DNA from: Bacillota bacterium
GTDB taxonomy: Bacteria; Bacillota; UBA994; UBA5500
Length of the DNA: 64,000 nucleotides
NCBI GenBank assembly: GCA_029781045.1
Contig: JAKOXL010000007.1
Coordinates: 62,001 to 126,000 of the forward strand
Direction of reading: 5' to 3'
Both the position numbers and the translations under genes were made by a program. This document shows positions 1 to 9,313 of this stretch, piece by piece; within the stretch, counting starts at the first letter, position 1; each line of letters begins with the position of its first letter. The notes beneath the pieces are model-generated. The model did not search any database. It was not told the origin of the DNA and was given only the letters and a program-made list of their open reading frames with translations.

Positions 1-1
1 G

Positions 2-130
2 CTGGAGGTGTTCCGTCTGTACAAGCAAGGCAGTCTCGAAGCCTATCGCAGTCTGGACGCCATCATCATGCGCAAAGTGGGTGAAGAAGAGTTCGAATGG
101 TTGAGGAGCCTAGCTCAGAAATACCGATGA
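2..130 (+). CDS. C-terminal end of an unidentified protein (5' truncated)
   Basis: The frame is open from the window edge to a TGA at 128-130 and encodes 42 residues. The sequence is rich in charged and aromatic residues and ends EWLRSLAQKYR, which looks like a genuine helical C-terminus. The start lies outside the window. I do not recognise the family. The gene converges on holA, and the last 21 bases of the two coding regions overlap, so neither has room for its own terminator here. Confidence 0.5.
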   Translation: MEVFRLYKQGSLEAYRSLDAIIMRKVGEEEFEWLRSLAQKYR

Positions 131-1144
131 TAGGCCCTGCTTTAGATCCAGCAGTAGTTGATTTAGAGCGCTTTCAGGTTTCAAGGCCCCTGTCTTAATG
201 TTCTCATCGGCTTGCAGACAAGCAGCCATAGCTGTCCGTAACTGGGCAACAGTCCAGTTGCGTGCCTGTTGCACACACTTGCCGGCAGGGTAGGAATGAA
301 TACCTAAGCGACTAGCTGCCTGTTGCTGGCTAAGACCGGCATCAAGGCTCAGACGCGCAACCAGTAGTAGGCGTAGTTGTCGGGCCACCATAGATATGAC
401 ATATACCGGCTCTTTTCCTTCTGCCAAGAGTCTAGTCAAAAGAGCCCAAGCTGCTGTCAGATCCTGTACGCCGACGGCATCCACGAAATCAAAAATACTC
501 GTTTCCCTGTCGTCACGCACCAGTAGTTCCAGGTCAGCTTGGCTGAGGGTTTTACCATCAGCATAGCTGACCAGTTTTTCTATTTCTAAGCTCAATAGTT
601 CTAAGTCGGTGCCACAGCGCGTGACTATGAACCGGCCTGCACCGGCCGGGTATCTAATCTTCGAGCGGCGGAGGCGCTCTTCCACCCAAGCGCTGGCCTC
701 CGGGACAGTTAATACGGAAAACTCGTAACTAGCTGCTCTCTTCACCAGATCTTTATAGGCTCGCAGCCTTTTGTCCACATCTCGGGCCAGAAGTACGGCA
801 CAAGTATAGGGAGGCCAGTTAACCAGCAGACTCTCCCAGAGAGGAAATGCCTCCTCTGCCTTGGGCTTGACAAAGGCAGGTTGCTGAATGACTACCAAAC
901 GTTTGCCTCCAAACATGGGTGGCGTTTCGATGGTCTGTACCAACTCAACTTCTGTAGTTCTCTGCCCGTCTAACCTTACGAAGTTCAGTTCCTCCATGCC
1001 TGCAGGAATGAGACACTCTCGCAACACGCTTACCACGTATTGGGCTAGAACCTGCTCAGATCCATGGAGAAAGTAAAGGGGCTCTATTCTTCCGGCTTTT
1101 ATATCCCGCACCAGATTACGAAAGGTTTCTAAGGTGGCAGCCAT
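110..1144 (-). CDS. holA: DNA polymerase III delta subunit
   Basis: The delta subunit of the clamp loader opens the beta sliding clamp during chromosome replication. At 344 aa it has the usual family length. It starts with the typical segment (EPLYFLHGSE near residue 20) of the AAA-like domain I, which lacks a working Walker A motif. The helical lid domain (about 150-210) and the C-terminal collar domain (about 215-335) follow. The ATG at 1144 is preceded by a GGGGGGAG ribosome binding site. It lies just downstream of comEC on the same strand (47-nt gap), the classical comEC-holA order of Bacillota. Assignment rests on recalled family features. Confidence 0.9.
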   Translation of the reverse strand: MAATLETFRNLVRDIKAGRIEPLYFLHGSEQVLAQYVVSVLRECLIPAGMEELNFVRLDGQRTTEVELVQTIETPPMFGGKRLVVIQQPAFVKPKAEEAFPLWESLLVNWPPYTCAVLLARDVDKRLRAYKDLVKRAASYEFSVLTVPEASAWVEERLRRSKIRYPAGAGRFIVTRCGTDLELLSLEIEKLVSYADGKTLSQADLELLVRDDRETSIFDFVDAVGVQDLTAAWALLTRLLAEGKEPVYVISMVARQLRLLLVARLSLDAGLSQQQAASRLGIHSYPAGKCVQQARNWTVAQLRTAMAACLQADENIKTGALKPESALNQLLLDLKQGLSSVFLS

Positions 1145-1191
1145 TACTCTCCCCCCTTCCTACCTACTATAGCACATTCCTTTAACCCCAC

Positions 1192-3423
1192 CTAGGGAGC
1201 ATGAAATGGGATTACCCGGTGACCATGGTGGCTATTGAGTATGGTGATGGCGCCATGCTGGTCGGTACGCCAAACGTGCTGGCAGTAGCGGGCCAAGCGT
1301 TCCAAGGTGGACGGAGCCGGGTGCCCATAGCGGTTAGAGGCACCGACGGAGATAATAGCATGCTCCGGTCTTAAGAGACGCAAGAACTCTTCCCTGCTAC
1401 TCTGGGCGCTGCCATGGTGGGGAACCAAGAACACATCGACATCTGAAGGAACTACGGGTAACAACACAGATTCACTTTCACCGATGTCGCCAGGTAAAAG
1501 GACCCTCAGATTTGGCCACTCCAACAGCAATACGAGTGAATCTTCGTTATCATCATAACTGGAGCCTGGCAGCGGATTTAATGCAGTCACTCGTAGTCCC
1601 ATGTGCCACCGAGTGTCTCCGCGCGTCCAAAAATGAATGGGAACACCATAAGGTTCCACCAGGGAAAGAAGCTGATCTAAAGCCGGCGAGGTCCGACTAG
1701 CGGCTGGAAGGTAAAGGTTTTCCACAGGAAAAGCCGCCAGAACGTCAGCCAACCCTTGAATGTGGTCATCATGCAAATGGGACAGATATATGGACTGGAT
1801 CTTCCATGTACCCCTATAGCGAAGATAGGGCACGATGATTTGTCGGCCCACCGACTCCTGACCGCCACCCACATCAAAGAGAACAGCCTCTCCGCCTGGC
1901 AAATGCAGTGCCGCCGCCGAACCTTGCCCCACACTGAGAACACAAAGGTTGTAAGTATTGCTAGTGAAACGCAGTAGCGGTTGCCAACTTAACAGCAACA
2001 CACAAGTAACAACCAAGGCCGCCGCTACATAAGGTCGCCAACGTTCCCGATAGAAGAAAAGTGCCAGCAATAGAAGGGTATAAAGCAGCAACAGAGCCGA
2101 CGGAGGCGCGCCAGGGCTAATACTGGCCAGAGGCCAACGGGCGAACCAGTCCACAAGACGCAATAGACTTCCGTAGAGGAGTTCTAGAAGTGGTAAAAGC
2201 AGGTCTCCCACCCAAGGTAAGAGCAAGAAGAGCAGACCAAGTACCAACACCACCGGCAAGAGAGGGGTAATAGCCATATTAAAGAACAGGCTCAATGGGG
2301 TCACCAAATAAAAATGGTAGAGTACCAGAGGAAAAGTGGCCAGTTGGGCTGCTAAGCTGGCACTTAGGGCCAAGTCTAGCTTCCAGGGTAGAACGGGTAG
2401 ATGTTGCCGTATGAGTGGAGAAAGCCACAAGAGACCGATGGTGGCTGCGAAGGATAGCTGCCAGCCCGCATCCCACAGGTAGTAGGGGTTGTAGAACAGC
2501 AAGAGAATAGCAGCTAAAGAGACGGCGCTAGGCCAGTCACGCACCCGCTTGTTCGTCACCGCTAGCATGCCGACCAGAGCCATGATGATGGCTCTCCACA
2601 CAGCCGGTTTAGGACCTAGAATGTAACCATAAAGCAACAGGAATGCTGCACCTATCAAGTTGTCCCAACCGGTTGACAAACGAAAGAACCGCAGGAATCC
2701 TAGCAGAGCCACCAGGATCAAGCCGATATGTAAGCCGGAAATAGAAAGCACGTGGGCTAATCCGGTCTGACGCCAGCTCTCAGCCCAGGGACCAGGACTA
2801 GTTCCTAAGGTTAAAGTACTTAACAGCTCTCCCGTGCTTCCTGGAAGCCTAGACGCCTTCTGCAGCAGGTTTTCCCGCAGTGACCAAGAACGGGCACAGG
2901 AAGGGTTGTGCTCCAGTGTGCCTAGATCGCTGATGAGAGCATTGGCCAGTATTCCCTGCCGCCGCCAGTAGGCTCCGTAGCTAAACTCCCCCGGGTTGGC
3001 TGGACGACCGGGTTCCCGCCAGTTAATGACACCGCTAAGAGTATCGCCTGGTGCTATGGAGTGGGGCTCAGTTAACGTCAAGCGAGCCAGCACCCGATTC
3101 CAGACTGGCACCGGTTTACCCCCTAAACGCAACAGTCTCACTGTGAGCTGACTAGACCGGGATGCGCTCTCTACCGAAACTACCCGCACCTCCGAGGCTA
3201 CAGCTCCGTACTCCCCCGGCCAAAGGGGAGAACGGACTTGAAACCATACTAACCCCAGAACTGCCGCTGCCAGAAAGGGCAAAAGGAAATCTGGCCTACG
3301 CGTCCATAAGAGACTGACCACAAGCAGAATGGCCAGCGAGCAATAGAGCAACATTCCGAAGCGGGAAGCTAGCAAAATGCCCAATGTAAAGCCAACAGCT
3401 ACAGCTACCAGAGGGCGATACAC
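1192..3423 (-). CDS. comEC: DNA internalization competence protein ComEC/Rec2
   Basis: ComEC is the membrane channel that passes single-stranded DNA into the cell during transformation. The 743 residues show N-terminal membrane helices and a DUF4131-like region, then the polytopic competence domain (about 200-470, with the TGLAHVLSISGLHIGL segment). A C-terminal metallo-beta-lactamase-fold domain follows, with the metal motif SHLHDDH near residue 550 and VPHHGSAQSS further on. The start is GTG; the ribosome binding site AAAGGAG is rather far upstream (about 12 nt). It lies upstream of holA on the same strand. comEA is found 2.5 kb away rather than adjacent, with sleB/ypeB between them. Confidence 0.92.
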   Translation of the reverse strand: MYRPLVAVAVGFTLGILLASRFGMLLYCSLAILLVVSLLWTRRPDFLLPFLAAAVLGLVWFQVRSPLWPGEYGAVASEVRVVSVESASRSSQLTVRLLRLGGKPVPVWNRVLARLTLTEPHSIAPGDTLSGVINWREPGRPANPGEFSYGAYWRRQGILANALISDLGTLEHNPSCARSWSLRENLLQKASRLPGSTGELLSTLTLGTSPGPWAESWRQTGLAHVLSISGLHIGLILVALLGFLRFFRLSTGWDNLIGAAFLLLYGYILGPKPAVWRAIIMALVGMLAVTNKRVRDWPSAVSLAAILLLFYNPYYLWDAGWQLSFAATIGLLWLSPLIRQHLPVLPWKLDLALSASLAAQLATFPLVLYHFYLVTPLSLFFNMAITPLLPVVLVLGLLFLLLPWVGDLLLPLLELLYGSLLRLVDWFARWPLASISPGAPPSALLLLYTLLLLALFFYRERWRPYVAAALVVTCVLLLSWQPLLRFTSNTYNLCVLSVGQGSAAALHLPGGEAVLFDVGGGQESVGRQIIVPYLRYRGTWKIQSIYLSHLHDDHIQGLADVLAAFPVENLYLPAASRTSPALDQLLSLVEPYGVPIHFWTRGDTRWHMGLRVTALNPLPGSSYDDNEDSLVLLLEWPNLRVLLPGDIGESESVLLPVVPSDVDVFLVPHHGSAQSSREEFLRLLRPEHAIISVGASNRYGHPAPSTLERLARYCQHVWRTDQHGAITILNSHHGHRVIPFHAP

Positions 3424-3460
3424 AACAACTCACTGCTCCTTTGCTTTCCGCCCACAAGAA

Positions 3461-3513
3461 TCGGGGCCCCGTGCAAACTAGAGGATCATCCTCTAGTTTC
3501 AGCGTGGCCCCGA
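3461..3513 (-). terminator. Long hairpin between ypeB and comEC
   Basis: An outer stem TCGGGGCC/GGCCCCGA (3461-3468 with 3506-3513) encloses a second perfect palindrome, AAACTAGAGGATC and its complement (3475-3499). It sits just after the ypeB stop on the minus strand. The run of T after it is weak, so read-through into comEC is possible. Confidence 0.6.
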
Positions 3514-3529
3514 AAAATCCTGCTTTAGT

Positions 3530-4888
3530 CTAAGTGGCTTGCCGGGGAAGATCGGTAGATTCCAGACGCACAATCTGTACTTCTTCACCACTTTGGGTAT
3601 CCACATAAACTAGGAACAGATCATTGTTTCGCCTAACCGGGAACTCATAGACCAGAGTTTCTTCTGATCGGGCATTGAAGATCACGGCCAATTGGGCCGG
3701 ACCTATCAACTCCAAGCCGGAAGCCAGTTGTTCGAGTGCATACTGCACTCCTATCTTGGGCATTGGCAGTTCCCGCTCTTTATGCCAGGTTGTATAACCG
3801 TTGCCTTCAAAACCGATTACCCGGCCATCATCACTGGCAACCCGCACCCGCAGCAAATCGGGATAAATCAGTACTCCATTTTGCTCGTACACGAAGGCAA
3901 AGAGCATGGACCCTTGATACTCATGTTGGCCCACTAGGCGCATATTGTTGTAACCACGCCGACGCAGAAAGTTGGTGGCCTGTTCTCGCAAAGCTTCAGC
4001 CGGCAACCCGCCCGACTGCGGCGGTTGGCGGCTGTCCAGCATCCATAATACCCGACCTTTTGTTTCGGTAACGGCCACTGAAATGCGCCGACTGGCATCT
4101 TGCGTGGAAGTGATCACAAAGCTATAGGTGGGAATTGTACCTCCCGTGAGCTCTGCTGCTACAATCCTATAGGCCGCTTCATTTCCTGGGTCAAGAAACC
4201 AGAGGGCAGTGGCCGCCGCCTCTTCCTGGCTGACCTTATCGCCTTCCAGACGGGGTGTGGGAGGAGCAACACCGATGCGCTGATCAAACTGTACTTCCGG
4301 ATATTCTTGCACTTGCTTGTTCACTAAAGCAAAGGAGTTGATTACTGAGTTGTCCCGCACCTCATTCTCATTCCGTGCCCTAACCAAAGCCGACTCCACA
4401 TCGGTCCAGCGTAAGTTGCGGGTTAGCACCGTTTGCTGCAACTCAGCCAGTTCACTGGCCAACTGGGCAGCACCCTGGCGCATTTTGTCAATTTGGGCGC
4501 GGTCAGAAGCAGTTAGCCCAGTTCCCCGGCGCACCAAAGCAAAAATCTGATCTCCAGCGGTGGCCAGATAGGCTTCTGCATTCTCCAGGGGGACTAACCC
4601 TAAGGGTAACTGCCCTACCTTTTCTTGCGCTGCATAAAGCTGGCGCCACACGGTGGCCAGTTTTTCCAGTTCCTGTTCAGCCGTAGAGGCCACACTCAGC
4701 TTGGCCAGCTCATTTTCCACCGTCTGGATGTGCCATACCAACTCGTGGAAAGCTCGCTGATAGTTGTTCTCCAGACGGATGGCGAACTCTCTGTGCAGGC
4801 GTAGTTGGCTAATACCCCACCATAAAGTAAACCCAAAAGCTATTAGCGCTATTAACGCTAACCAGCGCACCCCCGATGTTATCCGCAT
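3530..4888 (-). CDS. ypeB: Germination protein YpeB
   Basis: YpeB is a spore protein needed to localise and stabilise the cortex-lytic enzyme SleB. The protein is 452 aa (B. subtilis YpeB is about 450) with one N-terminal membrane helix (LALIALIAFGFTLWWGI). A long helical, coiled-coil-like region (about 35-200) and C-terminal PepSY-like YpeB repeats (about 220-440) follow. I place the start at the ATG at 4888 because AAAGGAG lies 8 nt upstream; a longer frame to 4915 has no ribosome binding site and would overlap sleB. It follows sleB in the conserved sleB-ypeB pair. Confidence 0.92.
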   Translation of the reverse strand: MRITSGVRWLALIALIAFGFTLWWGISQLRLHREFAIRLENNYQRAFHELVWHIQTVENELAKLSVASTAEQELEKLATVWRQLYAAQEKVGQLPLGLVPLENAEAYLATAGDQIFALVRRGTGLTASDRAQIDKMRQGAAQLASELAELQQTVLTRNLRWTDVESALVRARNENEVRDNSVINSFALVNKQVQEYPEVQFDQRIGVAPPTPRLEGDKVSQEEAAATALWFLDPGNEAAYRIVAAELTGGTIPTYSFVITSTQDASRRISVAVTETKGRVLWMLDSRQPPQSGGLPAEALREQATNFLRRRGYNNMRLVGQHEYQGSMLFAFVYEQNGVLIYPDLLRVRVASDDGRVIGFEGNGYTTWHKERELPMPKIGVQYALEQLASGLELIGPAQLAVIFNARSEETLVYEFPVRRNNDLFLVYVDTQSGEEVQIVRLESTDLPRQAT

Positions 4889-4905
4889 ACCAGCTGTCTC
4901 CTTTC

Positions 4906-5604
4906 TCACCGGCAAAAGCGATGCTTACCTATGGTTGTGATATATGGTCGCGACCAGATCCACGGGGAAGTGGCGGTTGCTGGATTAAAGTAGTAGAGCG
5001 CCCCCCCTGTGGGATCCCAGCCATCGAGAGCCAGCTGCGCCGCCCTGTACGCCTCATCATTTGGCGTTAGATAAAACTGGCCGTCAGCCACGGCTGTGAA
5101 GGCCAGCGGCTCAAATATCACTCCTGCGATGGTATTAGGGAACAGCGGGCTACGTACCCTATTGAGTATTACCGCCGCAACTGCCACCTGTCCCTCAAAA
5201 GGTTCACCGCGAGCTTCACCGTACACAGCCTTAGCCAGTAAGTGCAAGTCATTGGCACTGACGGTTCCCGATGACTGGGTGGCGGCTGTCTTATTGACGG
5301 CTGTGGCATCACCCATTTTCGGGGTAAATCCTAGGGCGCGGAAGGTGGCCGCGTCCACATTGCCGGTTACTGGCAGACCATTACGTCTTTGAAAAAGCTG
5401 CACGGCGGCGAAGGTTTTCGCACCGTAAATTCCATCGGCAGGACCGCTTAGATATCCCCAATTGATTAGTTTCTGCTGAACTAAACGCACGTCCTCTCCC
5501 TGGTTGCCCCAATATAGGTTTCTCTCCCCTACCGCATGTATGGGAGCCGCAACTATAGCTGCCAATATAAAGACCATGGCAAAGGCAATAATCCTTTTAA
5601 TCAT
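4906..5604 (-). CDS. sleB: Spore cortex-lytic enzyme SleB
   Basis: SleB is a lytic transglycosylase that degrades spore cortex peptidoglycan at germination. The predicted 233-aa protein has a signal peptide (MIKRIIAFAMVFILAAIVAA). A peptidoglycan-binding repeat (GDDVRLVQQ-like, about 35-90) precedes a C-terminal Hydrolase_2 domain starting at LAKAVYGEARGEPFEGQ, which carries the expected catalytic Glu (EARGE). The start is ATG 5604 with GAGGAGG 6 nt upstream; another in-frame ATG at 5610 touches the ribosome binding site. The stop lies 17 nt before the ypeB start. Confidence 0.93.
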   Translation of the reverse strand: MIKRIIAFAMVFILAAIVAAPIHAVGERNLYWGNQGEDVRLVQQKLINWGYLSGPADGIYGAKTFAAVQLFQRRNGLPVTGNVDAATFRALGFTPKMGDATAVNKTAATQSSGTVSANDLHLLAKAVYGEARGEPFEGQVAVAAVILNRVRSPLFPNTIAGVIFEPLAFTAVADGQFYLTPNDEAYRAAQLALDGWDPTGGALYYFNPATATSPWIWSRPYITTIGKHRFCR

Positions 5605-5673
5605 AACCATCCTCCTCGCTCGTCTTCTGGTACCGCTGAGCAGAGGGATTTTAGCAGCAAGCACCTTCCCGGC

Positions 5674-5871
5674 CTATTTTTCCTGTTTCTCCCTCTGGTA
5701 AATATCGCATTCTCCACCTTGCCAGTGGATGCAGAAATCGCAACGCCGAACTCCTTCTCCACCAACGGCAAAGGTCATCTGCCCACCCGACTCATAGTGG
5801 GTACGAAACTCGGTGCATTCTTCCGCGATTGCTTTCAGTTCGGCAGGAGTTGCTGGTGCTGCCTTGGACAT
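5674..5871 (-). CDS. Small cysteine-motif protein, unknown
   Basis: A 65-aa protein whose C-terminal half carries CDFCIHWQGGECDIY, a CxxC plus a third Cys that could bind a metal. The N-terminal half is a charged helix (AELKAIAEECTEFRTHYESG). A strong GAGGAGGTG ribosome binding site 5 nt before the ATG supports translation. It sits upstream of sleB (69-nt gap to the chosen sleB start) and may be co-transcribed. Function unknown. Confidence 0.7.
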   Translation of the reverse strand: MSKAAPATPAELKAIAEECTEFRTHYESGGQMTFAVGGEGVRRCDFCIHWQGGECDIYQREKQEK

Positions 5872-5932
5872 AAAAACACCTCCTCATCTGGCTTAGTATA
5901 ACCAGAATCGGAGGTCTACTATGAAAACCGAA

Positions 5933-6463
5933 TTACACGGTGATAAGGTGTTTGATGGCCTCAAAAGTCTTAATGCCGATACCCTTTACTTTCGTCAGAT
6001 CTTCAATACGAGCAAAAGCCCCGTGCTGTTGCCGATACTCAATGATAGCCTGGGCCTTTACCGGGCCTATTCCAGGTAAAGTCTCCAGTTCAGCGGCGGT
6101 AGCAGTGTTTAGGTTGATCAACTTAACCGCTGGCTCCTCTACCTCTGAAACCGACGGGGGCGCTTGAGCCACGTGAATCTGCTCGCCGTCATACAAAGGC
6201 TTGGCCAAGTTGAGACCATGCAAAAGAGCATCAGGCAATGCCCCACCGGCAGTGGCTATAGCATCAGCAACACGAGCCCCTTTATTCAAAGTATAAACAC
6301 CCGGTCTGACAACAGCTCCAGCAACATGAACTTGCAATTCTACCTGTTCCTGTGGTTGCCATGACGCCAATAGCTGTCTATTCTCTCGCAAAAGCCAGAC
6401 GTTCGCTCCTAACGATAAGCAGAGTAAGCCACAACAAATGACTAGAGATAGGCGTTGCCTCAC
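5933..6463 (-). CDS. comEA: Competence DNA receptor ComEA
   Basis: ComEA binds double-stranded DNA at the cell surface and delivers it to the ComEC channel. The 176 residues show an N-terminal membrane anchor (LSLVICCGLLCLSLGANVWL) and a SLBB domain (about 40-95, VHVAGAVVRPGVYTL). A C-terminal pair of helix-hairpin-helix motifs follows (about 112-174: LNTATAAELETLPGIGPVKA and TKVKGIGIKTFEAIK). The start is GTG at 6463 with AGGTGAG upstream. It lies directly downstream of the histidine kinase gene. Confidence 0.93.
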   Translation of the reverse strand: MRQRLSLVICCGLLCLSLGANVWLLRENRQLLASWQPQEQVELQVHVAGAVVRPGVYTLNKGARVADAIATAGGALPDALLHGLNLAKPLYDGEQIHVAQAPPSVSEVEEPAVKLINLNTATAAELETLPGIGPVKAQAIIEYRQQHGAFARIEDLTKVKGIGIKTFEAIKHLITV

Positions 6464-6481
6464 TTATCTCACCTCGTCATT

Positions 6482-7864
6482 TCAGTTATCCTGCTTAACT
6501 GGCAAATGCACATAGAATACCGATCCTTCACCTACCTTGCTTTCTGCCCAGACACGGCCACCATGGGATTCGACTATATGCTTTACAATAGAAAGTCCCA
6601 GTCCTGTTCCACCGTGCTGGCGGCTGCGGGCCTTGTCAGTCCTATAAAAGCGCTCAAAAATCCGCTCTATATGTTCGGGCTCAATACCAACTCCCGTGTC
6701 CCTGACAGCAACTTCAAAACCGTTCTTCTCGTACTGAAGATTAACGCGAATGGCTCCTCCTGGAGGGGTGTATTTAATAGCATTACCTATGAGGTTGTCG
6801 AAGGCCTGGCTCAGCCGATACTCATCTCCTTGCATAGGAGCTGTCTTTACGCCAATCACCAGCTTAAGTTCAATGTGCTTCTCTGCCGCCCGCTGCTCAT
6901 TGCGCTCTACCACATCCCGCAGTATTTCTACCAAGTTGATTGGCTGTTTTACAATGGCATTGGGGTCAAGTTCAAGGTAGGACAGGTCCAGCAAGTCGTT
7001 TACCAGACGCATAAGGCGTCGTGACTCTCTATAGATGATCTCCACAAAATGCCTGCCCGTGGGGTCAGAAACCAATTTTTCATTGAGTATAGTTTCTGCA
7101 AACCCGTGAATAGAGGTAACGGGCGTCTTCAGCTCATGGGAAACGTTGGCCACCAAGTCGGCTCGAATACGTGCCAGACGGCTGGCCTCGCTGACATCAT
7201 AGAACACCGCCACAAATTGCTGCCCTGCCGCCAAGGGGATCACGTGCAGCTCAATCTCACGCTGGACCGGTTGCCCAATGCTCACCGTTTGTTTATAGGT
7301 CTCTTTGCAGGCCATGGCCGTTCTCAGAGCATTGCATAGGTTGGTATCAGCCGCTAAACGCTCAAAGTGGTCGGGTACATCCTGCTCCGGATCAAATCCC
7401 AGCACTTGGCCCGCCTTGGGATTGGATAGGAAAACGGTTCCTTGTGCGTCAAACAGCAGTATACCACTCACAGTGTTCTGAATCACCGTTTCAAACCGGG
7501 CCTTAGCGGCCATAATCTCCTGATAACGTTCTTGATTAGTCTCAATCAGGCGGTTAAAACTAGTTACCAACTGGCCCAACTCATCCTGGCGGTTGACGTT
7601 TACCGGTTGCACTCTTTCACTGGCAATGACCCTTTGCGCCGCCCGTGTCATCTGCTCTACGGGGCGCACCCAGTCATTAGCTATCCAAATAGCTACCCCA
7701 ACAGCCACCGGACCCAGCAGAAGAACCGAGTAGCCCACCGTCAGCCAAACAGTGGAGGCCACCTCCGCTATTAAGAGAGATTGCACTATGCCTTGCAACA
7801 GTAGGCCGGCGAGCAGGAGTCCTGTCAATAGGACAACAAGGCGGGCCCGTATACTGCGTTGCAT
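6482..7864 (-). CDS. PhoR-like membrane sensor histidine kinase
   Basis: Autophosphorylating sensor partner of the regulator just upstream. Two N-terminal membrane helices (about 8-30 and 41-63) have almost no extracytoplasmic loop between them. They are followed by HAMP (about 65-115), PAS (about 125-230), HisKA with VSHELKTPVTS (His near residue 243) and HATPase_c. The ATPase part has the N box DNLIGNAIKYTP, the G1 box DTGVGIEPEH and the G2 box GGTGLGLSIVKHI. The ATG at 7864 has AAGGAG upstream and lies 5 nt after the regulator's stop, so the pair is translationally linked. The missing sensory loop suggests the signal is sensed in the membrane or through the PAS domain. It could be PhoR, ResE or WalK-like. 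Confidence 0.88.
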   Translation of the reverse strand: MQRSIRARLVVLLTGLLLAGLLLQGIVQSLLIAEVASTVWLTVGYSVLLLGPVAVGVAIWIANDWVRPVEQMTRAAQRVIASERVQPVNVNRQDELGQLVTSFNRLIETNQERYQEIMAAKARFETVIQNTVSGILLFDAQGTVFLSNPKAGQVLGFDPEQDVPDHFERLAADTNLCNALRTAMACKETYKQTVSIGQPVQREIELHVIPLAAGQQFVAVFYDVSEASRLARIRADLVANVSHELKTPVTSIHGFAETILNEKLVSDPTGRHFVEIIYRESRRLMRLVNDLLDLSYLELDPNAIVKQPINLVEILRDVVERNEQRAAEKHIELKLVIGVKTAPMQGDEYRLSQAFDNLIGNAIKYTPPGGAIRVNLQYEKNGFEVAVRDTGVGIEPEHIERIFERFYRTDKARSRQHGGTGLGLSIVKHIVESHGGRVWAESKVGEGSVFYVHLPVKQDN

Positions 7865-7869
7865 GGGTG

Positions 7870-8538
7870 TCACTCCTTCAACTTATAGCCGAAACCGCGG
7901 GCCGTTTGTATTAGATCACTGGCCTCCCCCAGCTTTTCGCGCAGGTGACTAATATGCACGTCTACAGTGCGCTGGTCACCGAAAAACTCTTCGCCCCATA
8001 CCTCGGTCAGCAACTCTTCTCTACTGAAGACTTGACCTGGGTTCATGGCCATGATCCGCAATAACTGATACTCCATAGGTGTCAAGTTAAGGGGTTGTCC
8101 ATCTAAAGTTACCAAGTGACTACGAAAATCAATGGTTACTCTACCAATGGTCATCTGCTCTATCTCCGCCGACCGATTGACACGGCGGAGAATGGCTTTC
8201 ACCCTCGCCACCAGTTCTCGTGGACTGAAGGGCTTAGTCACATAATCATCGGCTCCTAACTCTAGACCACGTACCCGGTCAAATTCGGCGTCTTTTGCCG
8301 TTAGGAAGAGAATAGGCACCTCCGAACTCTGGCGTAGCCTCCGGCAAACCTCCCAACCATCCATCCCGGGCAGCATAATATCCAGCAGAATTAAGTCGGG
8401 TGCATCCTTCAATGCCAATGCTAGACCTGTTTCCCCGTCAAAAGCAGTCAGTACAGAAAACCCAGCCTGTTTTAGATTATAGGCAATTAGCTCGGAAATG
8501 GCTTCATCGTCTTCTACGATTAAGATCTTCTCTGGCAT
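7870..8538 (-). CDS. OmpR/PhoB-family response regulator
   Basis: DNA-binding response regulator (222 aa). The receiver domain has acidic residues at ED(10)D, a phospho-acceptor Asp53 (LLDIMLPGMDG), Thr80 and Lys102 (TKPFSP). The C-terminal winged helix (about 128-222) ends with RTVDVHISHLREKL and ARGFGYKL, typical of the PhoP/WalR class. It is the first gene of the two-gene operon with the kinase. GAGAGGTGGAG upstream serves as ribosome binding site. Confidence 0.92.
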   Translation of the reverse strand: MPEKILIVEDDEAISELIAYNLKQAGFSVLTAFDGETGLALALKDAPDLILLDIMLPGMDGWEVCRRLRQSSEVPILFLTAKDAEFDRVRGLELGADDYVTKPFSPRELVARVKAILRRVNRSAEIEQMTIGRVTIDFRSHLVTLDGQPLNLTPMEYQLLRIMAMNPGQVFSREELLTEVWGEEFFGDQRTVDVHISHLREKLGEASDLIQTARGFGYKLKE

Positions 8539-8612
8539 CGGCTCTCCACCTCTCTATCTTCCATTACTAATAGTATATCAATATATTTGTGAAGAGAAAG
8601 TCATAGACAGAA

Positions 8613-8657
8613 AGGAGGCCCGTGGCAGCGGCATTGCAACCGCACCACAGGCCTCCT
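8613..8657 (-). terminator. Terminator of the first membrane operon
   Basis: A stem AGGAGGCC/GGCCTCCT (8613-8620 with 8650-8657) with further GTGG/CCAC pairing, placed 17 nt after the stop at 8675 and followed on the minus strand by TTTCT. It separates the four-gene operon from the two-component operon. Confidence 0.75.
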
Positions 8658-8674
8658 AGTTGGTATTACTGCTG

Positions 8675-9277
8675 CTATACCATGCCCAACCAGTCACCGA
8701 GAATCCGCTCTAGGGCGCCCAGGAGCAATGAAATGCGCCCCATGACAACGTTACCAAAAGAAACACCGAAGGTTATCATCATGATCCATCTGCCTACACT
8801 AGCACCGTATTTGACAGCTCCTCGGTGTTCCATGGAGAAGAAGAAATACAAGAGAATGGATAGCACGCCGAAGACCATGATTATGTTATTGATGGAGTTC
8901 AGAGGCAATAGCGTAGCCTTAATCTGCTGTAGCAACTGGGAGTTCACAACCCCAAAGATGGCCAGACCAGAACCGACGCCGACCAAGAAGGACATTGGCC
9001 AACGGCTGAGCCATGCGATACTCTTAATGAAACGAGCATATAGTAAAATGCCGAAAATACAGGGTATCAGCAAGACTATCTTGCCATCTTGGGTGAGGGG
9101 TGTCCAAGCCTTATCGGCAATAGACTTGGCGTTAACACTGATAGCATAACCGGCAGCGGCACCTACATAGAGGTGTTCACACCAACGATAAACCGGGTTC
9201 TCCTTAAAAATGAAGGAAAACATGGCGATGGTGCCGAGGGCTGCTATCCAAGTCCAGATGTCAGTGGAAATGTTCAT
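8675..9277 (-). CDS. Fourth protein of membrane operon A, six predicted helices
   Basis: A 200-aa polytopic membrane protein with about six hydrophobic segments (near 8-24, 38-52, 65-83, 92-110, 128-148 and 164-190). It aligns along its whole length with the product of 63303-63941. Shared stretches include ENP(V/I)YR, EH(L/I)YVGA, AWTPLT, WLSRWPMSFL or WISRWPMSFL, NNIIM, LYFFFS, and the long end MMITFGV.FGNVVMGRISLLLG. I do not recognise a family with known function. It is the last gene of an operon, 36 nt after the preceding gene, with a good AGGAGGTG site. Confidence 0.85.
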   Translation of the reverse strand: MNISTDIWTWIAALGTIAMFSFIFKENPVYRWCEHLYVGAAAGYAISVNAKSIADKAWTPLTQDGKIVLLIPCIFGILLYARFIKSIAWLSRWPMSFLVGVGSGLAIFGVVNSQLLQQIKATLLPLNSINNIIMVFGVLSILLYFFFSMEHRGAVKYGASVGRWIMMITFGVSFGNVVMGRISLLLGALERILGDWLGMV

Positions 9278-9313
9278 CCTCTCACCTCCTTAACCTAAAT
9301 ACGGAGAACCGGG

